DNA of 64,000 bases from positions 87,121,574 through 87,185,573 of the forward strand of contig CM069441.1 of the NCBI GenBank assembly GCA_035610835.1, given 5' to 3'. This DNA comes from Ophiura sarsii. Lineage: Eukaryota; Echinodermata; Ophiuroidea; Amphilepidida; Ophiuridae. Numbering within the stretch: position 1 is the stretch's first letter; each line of letters starts with the position of its first letter. Below are positions 23,901 through 35,900 of this stretch, piece after piece. The position numbers were made by a program, and so were the translations under genes. The notes below the pieces were generated by a model. That model did not search any database, was not told the DNA's origin, and saw only the letters and a program-made list of their open reading frames with translations.

Positions 23901-26900
23901 GTATGACCATTTACTCTATTGCCAGTACAACCAGTATAAACACTTACCCTATTGCCATCACAACCAGTATAAACACTTACACTATTGCCAATACAAACAC
24001 TTACCCTATTGCCACTACAGCCAGTATAAACACTTACCCTATTGCCAGTACAAACAGTAAACACACTTACCCTATTGCCAGTACAACCAGTATAAACACT
24101 TAACCTATTGCCAGTACAACCAATATAAATACTTACCCTATTGCCAGTAAAACCAGTACAACCAGTTTAAACACTTACCCTATTGCCAGTACAACCAGTA
24201 TAAACACTTACCATATTGTCAGTACAACAGTATAAACACTTACCCTAATGTCAGTACAATCAGTATGAGCACTTACCCTATTGCCAATACAAACAGTATA
24301 CACAATTACCCTATTGATAGTACAACCATTATAAACACTTACCCTATTGCCAGTGCAACCAGTATGAACACTTACCCTATTGCCAGTACAACCAGTTTAA
24401 ACACCCTATTGCCAGTACAACCAGTATAAACACTTACCCTATTGCCAGTACAAACAGTATACACAATTACCCTATTGATAGTACAACCATTATAAACACT
24501 TACCCTATTGCCAGTGCAACCAGTATGAACACTTACCCTATTGCCAGTACAACCAGTTTAAACACCCTATTGCCAGTACAACCAGTATAAACACTTAACC
24601 TATTGCCAGTACAACCAGTATAAACACTTACCCTATTGCTAGTACAGCCAGTATAAATACTTACCATATTATCAGTACAACAGTATAAACACTTACCCTA
24701 TTGTCAGTACAATCAGTATGAGCACTTACTCTTTTGCCAGTACAACCAGTATAAACACTTACCCTATTTCCAGTACAACCAGTATAAACACTTACCCTAT
24801 TGCCAGTACAACCAGTATAAACACTTACCCTATTGCCAGTACAACCAGTATAAATACTTACCCTATTGCTAGTACAGCCAGTATAAACACTTACCCTATT
24901 GCCAGTACAACCAGTATAAACACTTACCCTACTGCCAGTACAACCAGTATGAACACTTACCCTATTGCCAGTACAAACAGTAAACACACTTACCCTATTG
25001 CCAGTACAACCAGTATAAACACTTACCCTATTGCCAGTACAACCAGTATAAACACTTACCCTATTGCCAGTACAACCAGTATAAACACTTACCCTATTGC
25101 CAGTACAACCAGTATGAACACTTACCCTATTGCCAGTACAACCAGTATAAGTAGAAAGTAGGCACCATTGGTAAGAAGGTATGAAAACGGCATACTGTAG
25201 TAGAACGGTTTTTCCCCAAACTGCAGTGTTTTATTGGTATAATAGCCATAGTACAATTCAGTGTTTTCAAACCAGCCCTGAAACAAAATCAATGTGGATG
25301 TGAGGGTTAGTAGGCAGGCCATCTAAATGATTTTGAATCTTTCGGAACTAACGAGCCAAACAGAGCACACAGTGCTCAACTGTGTTTCAGAAGTTGCATT
25401 GAAATCTTTCAATAACATCAGCTTTCTATTTCAGCAACATCTGTTAATCTATGTATGGTTACCATATGTGACCTGGCACGACAAAATGAGCGTAAAGTCG
25501 TTGGGGCTGATTTGAGTTATGGCCTGAAATAGTTGATATTACGGGGAAGTCAAAAATTAGATATTTTCATTTTCGGAAAGATAAAAACTATTTATGTATC
25601 ACACTCCGAAGTATTAAGAAAATATTGTGGATCTAAATGTGATTTTTAAGTAATTTTAGAGAGGGCATTTTATTTTTACATCTCAAAAAATGAACGCAAA
25701 GAGAGGCATAATGTCTTGAAATGTCTCGAAATTACCTTGTTTACATCATCATTTTCCACAGGTTTAAAATAGTATCCCCTATGGCAAATTTGGTATGGTC
25801 TTAAAGGTCAGGCCTTTCTAAAACTATTAATCATTGTTTGAACCCTGTAAATTCCCAAATGAACCAATGGCAGGCCGTTTAATAAGAGGTATCTAGCATA
25901 AATAATATTTCGATCAAGTTATGACAGAATATTTGGGAGAGCTCCCTGACGATAAGCTCCACTGACTATGAAGGCCTTTTCCTCCAATTCAATAATCAGC
26001 AGTGATTTACTTAAATTTATCATAATTTCACTTTGGAATGGCCTATTATAAATACTTTGGTATCATTTTAAACCTGAGGACATCTACTTTCTGAAAATGG
26101 GGAAAATCATGTTTTATATTTTGCGACTTTACTCTTATTTTGTGATGCCAGGTCACATATAGTTGTCTTATTTTTGTCCACGATGCAATTTAGAATGACT
26201 TAAATGATCTTTGAAATTGGAGTGATTGTCTTGTGTGAATATAACATGATGTAAACATTTCTGATCAGATCCTTAAGCATATGAAATATAGGTAAAATTT
26301 AATTTAGCCTGCAAGATTTCTTAAATCACTTACCCCTCCAGTGAGCAGATCCCCTGCACTGAAATTCTTTTTAGTTTCAGCGCTGGATTCATGGATGATC
26401 TGAGGTAAGGTTATGAAACAGAAACTGAGTATGAAAACAGGAATGTTGAGAAGGAGCAGCCACTTGAGGAGTAAGAAGTAGGAGATCACGCCGCTGCCAA
26501 AGTTTCCCTCTATAGTCTTGATGGAGTTACGCCACAGCTCCAGGGTGTAGGTCCAGTTGGCGAGGCTCTCTTTGAAGCTCTCCCAGTTCTGAGGAATAAC
26601 AATTATAAGAGTTGAGGGTTATATTCAATGTTGTATGATAATTCATATATTCATTTCTTCGTGAAGATACATGATAGTATCGCCAAACAAGAAATGTCTT
26701 TAAAAAAAGACAACGCCTCAGCTGAAACAAACAAAGATTTCTGTTTCAATGGGGTTTTCACAAATTATTCAGACAAATAAATTAAAATAATAAATATTAA
26801 GCAAATAACTAGTAAGACTTACATAAGCTAACTGGTACCACCATGCTGTACATAAGCCAACAGATTTGTCTTTTTTTGCTCTGGATTGAGATCTATTCAC

Positions 26901-29900
26901 TTGAGCCCTGTAATAAGAAATACAGTATGAAATCAATGTAAAGAAAACAAGAAAAAATGCCTGGCCCGTGAATTGAACCCAGAACCCAGTGTTTTACATG
27001 ACGTGAGCAAGCAAAATGAGTCGGAACTCGTAAATATTGATTTTAAGATATAGCCAAACAAAGGAACTAATGTCTTCCGTTTTCTATTGTTTGTGCAATC
27101 CCTCAATTGCTCATATCTTTGGAACCAATTGACCAATTTTAATGGAATTTTCTGCAACATGAAGCTTTTCAAATAAAGTATGCAATCAAGTACAAAAATA
27201 AAAATTGAATCTAAACGACTTCCGACTCATTTTGGACTTGATCACACCACATAATGATTAAATAATACATATATAAGCAACATATTGTGTTAATTCACCA
27301 GAATAGCTGCGGAAAATTACGCCCTGTACCTGTGTACATAATTCCCCAAGCGTACACCTGTGATTATGGCCACACTCACACAGGATTGGTCGCACACAGT
27401 TCAGAGCACTTGTTGCCTTCATGTGCGCTCGCGTCCTTCTGTATTCATTCGCTGCTGTAGGGGTCACACCACTAAATAGAGCTCCATAGGGATATGTACA
27501 AAAACACTGATATAAAACTCGTGTTTTAGACCACTAAATTGCGAAATTGGACCCCGTAGAGTCATTTTTTCTTAAAGATGATCAAATTTCCCCACCAAAA
27601 AGTGAAAAAAATAGGTAGGTGAACCAGCTCGATTTTCCAAAATATGCCCATGGAGTTGACTACCTCTCTGACGAGCTTGGAAATGTCGCCGTAATCGCAA
27701 CTGTTTCCAGTAAAAAGCACAAATTTGAAAGATCTCCCAAAATTTACCTAGATGATATTCAGAGTTTATAGTCAGGGTGCATGTAGGTGATGTCCCATTT
27801 ATCATAATTAATAAAAAATCATAGGCATGTACGCAATGGTATTACTGTCGAGTCTTTTTAATTGAGGATTTTGTGATGCATACTTTCCGATTTTAGTTTT
27901 AAACACCGTCCTTTAAGGGTAGGGGATACCCCATTTAGTGTAGTGCCCCCTGTAAGGTGGATTCGCCAATTTGGAACTGATCAAACTATAGTAAAGTGTG
28001 CCCTCTCACTCTCAGCCTGTGTCCATGCTGAAATATATGTCAATGCAGAAAGTGAACACACGTCCACACACATTGTAATTGTTCTAAAAGGTGGCCATTG
28101 TTGATGCTAAGATCGGGTCCTATGTCATAGCACTATCAATCTGAATTGAGCACAGCATTGGTCTGGTTTTCAAATGTACCCTATACTTTGTTCATCTACC
28201 TCTGTGCAGTGAGGTCAGGGTATATTCCTGTGATCAACACAGTATTTACACGAGGGTATCATATCTTTGATTGTGTTGGTCCTTACTTCAACACATACTA
28301 ATGAGATGTGATAATTGGAATATGATCTGATGTCACTGCACAGTGTTAGATGAATGAAGTTTAATGAACAATGATGTAAGGCCACAGATAAAGTTTGTCG
28401 CAAAATAAATCTGAAAAAAGGCTATAGGTCGTCCCGGTCATCTGGGTATTTTTGTTATTTGCCGTTGACAACAAAGCAAAACGTTTTTAATGCATCAGTT
28501 TGTACGCTCTACTCAACCATACACAAGATCATTCCTAGTGATTGCGTGAGGCTGTGTAAGTGACTATTGTTTACATTAGCAAATGGCATGTTACGTCATT
28601 CCGGGCCGACCTATAGGCGTAAGCCGCGTAATGCGTTTTATAAAGAAACAAATTCAACAATAGGCTTGCACATCACTATGTTGAGAATTATGGGTTCTTT
28701 TTATTATTTGCAAAGTGGATTTCTTTTTCAAGTCAATTTTTCCAAGAAATTCATGATTTAAAAAAATCTAAACCTAAAATGTTCTCTCAAATTATTTAAA
28801 GATTAAGCCTTAAGTTAAAAATTCATCTTGGTTTATTTATAATCAATTTTAGCATAAAGCCTAACTTTAGCATAAAGCCCTGTACGACATACCATCATGT
28901 AAACTGCTCAAAAAAGTTCGGACACTTTTTCAATCGCAAATTTCTCGGACATTTAGTGATATGTATTCATACTATGTATCATATCAATAAAAGCTGATGT
29001 GTTCCTCTTTCCAACAATGCCTCATTTGTAGCAATCACTTGTTTTAGTCCTTAGCCACCTGCTTGAGAATGTGGGGAGGTCTTATTCCAAATGTGCCAAA
29101 TTCATCACTTTATCATTTTCAAAAGAACAACATAGTCTAAACCGTTTAAACAACTGGCGTTGTTCAAGTACCCTGCTTAAATACGTGAAGAGCCCTTGCT
29201 GTTTAAATCGTTTACACAAAGGTTTTTGCTGTGTTGTAGAGAGATGCTCTATTTACTTTTGAGGGGAAAAATGACGGTTTTGGCACATTCAGATTAAGAC
29301 CTCATATTCTCAAGCACATGGCTGAGCTCTGAAACATCAGGTTTTCATTGATATTCATTGAAACTCAATATGAATATATCACAAAATATTCGAAAAATTG
29401 GCGATTGAGCAGATTTTTGAGCAGATACAAACATGAACTCCCTTTTACCACAAGGCATACATAACACATTGATTTCCTTTTAAAATCACTCAGCTAAAGC
29501 AGCATTTTTTATTAGTAGTAGTAGTTAACTTCCCAATACAAAACTTGCTGTTCAAAAAAATAAAATTATGTGAAAACTCACTTTCTACCTGCTTTGTCAT
29601 CAATCCTCTTTCTTAAAATTGTACATAAAACAAAATTCATTAAAACAGTCATCTTTCAATATTGAGCATATAATTTCTTTTCCTTCAGAAGAAAGAATGG
29701 GTTAGGTATACATTTTCGAACCATTGTAAGCAAGAAACTTACCGTTTAACTATTTACAACAACAATGTAAAAGATAAACTAATCTGACATTCATCTTAGG
29801 TTGTGATATAAGGCCATACAAAATTGTTGCGTTGCCCTCAGCAACCGACCCAAATTCTCAAAATTGTCCTTGTCCGCCCGACCGTCGAAATATTTCTTCA

Positions 29901-32900
29901 CTTTTTACACATTTTAGTCGAAAATCACAAATTTATTCCTCAAAATTATTTTATAAGTGTTTAGAAAATAAAAATACTCTTTAAAATATTACAGATTTTT
30001 GTTTCTGTTTTTGGTTACCACAACATTTCATTTTACTTTTGGTTCCTTAAAAAAAGTGCAAGGGAGAAAAAACCAAAACCAAAACACTTTTCCCGACTAG
30101 ACTGACCGACCCAACTTTTGAAAGTGATCTAAAGACAATCAAATAATTTATTTGTATTGGCCTAATACAGACTGAAAGTATTTCTGATATAACATTTGTT
30201 CTAGATGTGAGTGGAATACAGTTTGTACAAAAGCTTGATTATAATTGATTATGTCTTTCCCAAATATTGTGTCTTCATTCAACTGTAAAATTATTATTAT
30301 TATTATGTCACAACTATGTTTCTAATGGATGTCTACAATTAAAGGGACATGAAGAGAAATGTTGGAGGATGCGCCCTCAATCATGATAAAAACTGGGATT
30401 TGTCTATTTTTATAATTGTATTACATGTATGAACTTACACCTAAGGATTAAGAAAAATCAGCCCTCTTTGTACAACAAAACGTCGATTCAAAAATGCTGA
30501 TGAAGCCGCGATCAGCATTTCACTGTAGACAGTGTCCCCCTGCAGTATGCGTGATAAATAACGCGAACCATATTTACATAGAGGGCGTTTTAAGATTATT
30601 TGGTTCACTCGGAATAGTTACCTAATTCTCCTCTTGGTCGACATACTGCTAGATATCTGCCTTATAGTGGCTCTCCGCCTCAAGGTGGCTTGTGCCTCAG
30701 TCTCCATATCATCCCCTGTGAGAATCTGTTCCACCACACGGTCTGTGTCAGACATCTCATAACCTTTTCTGATAGACATGGACATCGAGAGCTGACGATG
30801 AAGCGTACCTCGTCTGACGGAATTTCTTCGTGACTTAGTACCGATCCACTTGTTGGACCCTTTCGCCCGAGATATTGTGTGACCTGTACATGTAAGTGCG
30901 ATTAAGATGTTGAAAATGATGTGAATATGTGCTTGAAATCTGCACATACAAATACAGTTTCTTTGGATGCCAGTTTATATAACAGTTGACAACAAATCAC
31001 ACCTCATGGATTGCCTTTTAACCTAGGTATGCTTACATCGACCTGGCCGACATAACGAATTCGCTAAGATCGTTGATTGAACCTAGTGAATAGAATGGAC
31101 CACGTCTATGCCTATTTAACTTTAGCACTACACTATCAGTGAGGAGTGATGTTGGGATATATATCGATAGAATGATGTATACTTCAATTAAACTCTATCA
31201 TACCTATTCTGCGGCCTTACCCCTAACCAGCCATGCTATGTTTTTTTCCGTGGATCAGGGGAGGGGGACAAAGTATGAATTTCTACCCAATAAACTGAAC
31301 CCACCCAGATTCGACCCCTGAATCATCAACACACCAACCTCGCATCCCTAACTACTGAGCTACGCTCTCCAGGCTGCCCAGGTAGCAATTTCGCACCCAC
31401 ATATCAACTTGGCTCAATTAACCCTAACCAGCCATGCTTCTTGTGTGGATAGGGGGGGGGGGGGGGGGGGGGGGCGACAAAGTATGCCTTTTTTACCCAA
31501 CACATTGCTGCTAACCCACCAAGATTCAACCCCAGACCATCCCCACACCACCACTGAGTCCCTAACTACTGAGCTAAGCTCCCAAGGCTGACCAGGATAA
31601 CGATATCGATAGCGATTTTGTACCCGCATATCAGCTCGGATGAAGACATCATCCAATCAATGCCGTAGCATTCGCGTGGAGATGGTTTTTGGCCGTAGTG
31701 ACTTATAGGTTTCAGGAGAGTGAACAGCTATTTTCTTGAAAATTCCCACCCCTCCTCTTTCTTTTTAGTAATATACATGTACTCACCCATTTGTCTACTG
31801 GGCAGCATGCTGAGAACACTCTCCGGGTCTTCCAGACTGGCAGCGATGCGTTCTCTCTCAAGTATTTCATCCAAATCAAGATTATCAGATTGGTAAGAAA
31901 CACTGGATGCAACAGAGTCTGAACGAGGGCGCCCACCGGTGTGCTCCGTATAAGCGGGGTTTACTGTGTGAGGAAAAAACCCAGTAAAAACAGGTTAGAT
32001 TTTGATTGGGATAATATATAAGGTTGAGTATTTCAGATTCATAAGTAATGTACAGTACTTTACACAGTGTAGAATGTTAGGCAATTACAATGTTAAAAAT
32101 AAAGGATTTGGTGAAAATAAACCCCAACTAAAGTTAATTCAGTTCCACGAGACATTGACGGAATGACGTAACTGCACCATTTGCTGATTGCAGTGCATAA
32201 ATGTGCGTGCCCATTCAAGATACTGGTGTTACACACGTACAAAAAGAAGGATGATACATATATGCATGCATTAATGTATGTTGTGCATGTAAAGTTACGT
32301 CACTGTCCAGGAAACACAAAATCTTACACTGCTTGATTCAACCAGATTGAAACATTTCCAGAAAGAAGACTTTTCGGTAACAAATCATAGTATCATACAA
32401 ACAAAACATCCCAAAAGGGGTGCTACGGGCTAGCTAGTACATTTAGCTAGTCGAGCACTGTACATTCCCTTGATCTAGTATTCAGACTGTCTTAAATATC
32501 GGTGTTACTAGAAGTAATGGAGTAAATTATAACAGGGGTTAGAGATGACAGAGACATCCATGTTTGCAACAAATAAACCTAGCCTAGTTGTAAAATGACA
32601 ATGTGATGGGCAAGAACTCTAAAATTATGAAAATAGTACTTAACACAAACTCTTACTACTTAAACAAAAACAGAAATGTTTTCACCATGAGAAAATCCTG
32701 TTTTACATTTCTTTGAATATCTGATACAATGACCGTGTTCTATTTGATCTTAGGATCACCTCTATATGAACCGTATAAACTCAGCGTGTGATGTGTAGGA
32801 TGTCTTGACCGACTGCTGTGACAGGAGTATATAATTGGATGCTCAAGTTTCAATGCAAAAATGCAAAGATTTAATCCAACCAGTATCGATATTATCATTG

Positions 32901-35900
32901 AAATGACTCTGTAAGACCAATGGATTTTGACCAAAGAGAAAGTATGGTATTCAGACCTGGGAAAAAGGGACAATTCATGAAGCTCCTTGTTGGAATATTT
33001 AGTATTTGGAGGGGGAAATCAGATCTGAAAATAAGAAATACTTTTACAATTTAGAGACATTTTTTCAGTATGGTAAAGTTTTGGCATGAAATGATTTGTG
33101 GATCTACCACCAATTTCTTTCTTTTTTAAATATGATATGCAATAGATAATTACCAAATGGTTAATGGCTAGTTGATCTAACACAATTCATTAATCAAAGG
33201 TCAAGAGTTGGCTTATCCTTGTTTTAGGAAACATAAGATAGAGTGCATTGTTATCAATTTATCGTAGTAACAGAGTGGTTTCAAAGTCCAATACTTTGCC
33301 TATAAACTCTTTCCAATTTACTGTGTTATTATAAAAATGTGTTGATATTACCATGGCTGTGTGACATTTTATTCATTTGTGAAGTTCATCATTTCTTTTT
33401 CATTTCACAGACAGCATTTTTATAAAAATGCATTGTTACCAATTTACCATAGCAATATAGTGATGTCAAAGTCCAAGATGAATTGTATTTAAAGAATTGT
33501 TAATATTACCCTGACTGTATGACATTTTGTTCGTTTTCTGAAGTTCATAATTTCTTTTCCATTTCACATATATATCCAGCGTTTTTTTTATAAAAGTGTG
33601 TTACCACCAAATTACCATAGCAACAGAGTGGTTTAGTCAAAGTCCAACATTTTGCGTACAAAACTGTTCCCAATGAATTGTATTTAAAGAATTGTTAATA
33701 TTACCATGACTGTATGACATTTTGTTTGTTTGTGAAGTTCATCATTTCTTTTCAATTTCACAGACAGTGTTTCATTAGAGTGCATCGTTTCCAATTCACC
33801 ATAGCAACAGAGTGGTTTAGTCAAAGTCCAACATTTTGTCTACAAAACTCTTCCAAATGAACTGCATTATAAAGAATTGATAATATTACCATGAGTGTAT
33901 GATATTTTGTTCATTTCTTCGTTCAGCATTTATTTTCCATTCCACAGACAGTGAAACCTAACCCTAGACGGCACACGTCCAACCATACTGTGAGCTGAAC
34001 TTGTGTGACATTTGTCAGCCCTAATTGGTGAATTGAAGTCTATAGACACACACTGTTTGTCAATTGGTACCAATTAAGATGGACTGGTGGTGAGTCCATA
34101 GTATAAAGACATGACACATGTGAAGTGTATGGTGCAATTTCGTGCACATCAGTTAAAATCTATCAGATTTGTCTCAAAATATATGCAAATTGTTAGAATA
34201 TTGGGTGACTAAATAAACTTCACTATTGAGACAAAGCCCTACCTAGTGAATATTGCTATATATACTGCCATCAAATAATAAGATTGAATTATATTTCAAT
34301 TAGAAAGATTTTATAAACATACACAGCCAAATTTACACTTTATAGTTTGACAATGTGTAGCCTAAAACCTGGCAACGTCATGTTTGCGTTAATTGACTAT
34401 GTGGAGCCTATATAAACTGATGGTAACGTCATGTTTGTTGGCCCGTTAACAGATTGAACTTGCAGCTTATGTCATATTACCTGTAACGGGGCACAGAACA
34501 TAATTTGTTTTGAAAATTATTGCAATCAGAGCATTAACTAAAGCTAAATTTGATTAAATTCTTAAAATATTGCACAATTCAAACGTGTCTATTAAGTAAC
34601 AGTTCAACATTTTGACTGACCTACTATTAAACTCTATAGGCCTACTTGAAACCACCAAACAAAAAATTATATTTTGATTAGGGCTTACACATAGACTCTA
34701 CCAGGAGAGTGGAGACTGTCACGGAAGCTCTCTCATTGAATAGCAATATTATTTGTTATGTCACAAAAACACCTGTCTTTTCAGGTGCCATTCATAAAAG
34801 TTCGTTGATACCTTTTTTGCCAAAGATCTATTCAAATTTGAAGAATTACATCAAATGTTATGATATTTACATCCACTGTTATTGCCTATGTATGAGTTAG
34901 TGACCAGACAGAGATGGTATTAACGCTTTCCATGCGGCAGGCGGCTGCAGACGACATTCCAATTTTTGACAAAATGTTTCAAAAATGTCAAAATTATTGA
35001 ATTTCATTACCATATTTGGAATCACCATGAGAAATGTATTGAAATAAGTGCAAACATGCCTAGTATTGGTTCAGTAATCATTGACTTAGACTTGAAAGTC
35101 GGGAAATGTTTCTGAAAAATCTGTTTTGTATATGGTAAAACTAATAGCCGCGTGGAAAGTGTTAAGGGGTATGAAGGAAAGGCTAACATTTTGTTGTTGT
35201 GTTGCCCTCAGCGACCGACTCTAAAATCTCAAAAATCACAATTTTTTGTAACAATTTTGTTTAAAGATTTTTTCAGGGTCCCAATTTGTCAAAATATTAC
35301 TATATTTTCTGCTTGAAATGAATAAGTTTGCTTGAATAGATTGCTTCAAATTGACATTTACAAATTTTGTCTTGTCATAAAGCACGGTCTGTCAAAGGAC
35401 GCGGGCACGCATGAAGGCAACAAGCACACTGTACATCATATATGCGTAACTGTGCATGCGGACAAAATCACACGGTTCTGTGCTCCTCTCACAGGAAATG
35501 GTACCTTTGGTTTGAATGGGCCAATGAAAAGGCATGATTAGTTTATGAATATTTATGAGGTGTAATAACATTAACAGGGAATACTTTTCACTGTCAGAAA
35601 TAACGAAACTTCAGATTTTTCCTGGGGTGAAAAAGGGCTGATTTATTCCCCCACCCAATTATAAATAGTTAGACATGCACTAATTTAAAAACATAGGCCT
35701 ACATAAATAATTTCACTTAAAGGGGCATTGAGAGATATGTTTGGGAGTGCGCCCTCAATTTTTCAGCAAATTGGTTTTTTTGCACCTAAGTAATACTTGG
35801 GCATATACTACCATCTGAAACCGTTTAATACCTTAATTTGCAGTATGTCATGTAATATTTCACAATTTGGTAGTTTCGATGTAGATCACATAGAAATTAT

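Noticed and set aside
23826..25150. CRISPR-like array (regular 33-bp periodicity)
   Set aside because: Units are contiguous without spacers, the genome is eukaryotic, and the unit is an exon-intron boundary copy.
24718..25161. Long plus-strand frame with STTSINTYPIA repeats, and minus-strand GNRVSVYTGCT repeats at 23762-24064 and 24661-24987
   Set aside because: They follow from a 33-bp tandem repeat whose length is a multiple of three; the array derives from a TMC-A exon-intron boundary and has no independent coding signal.
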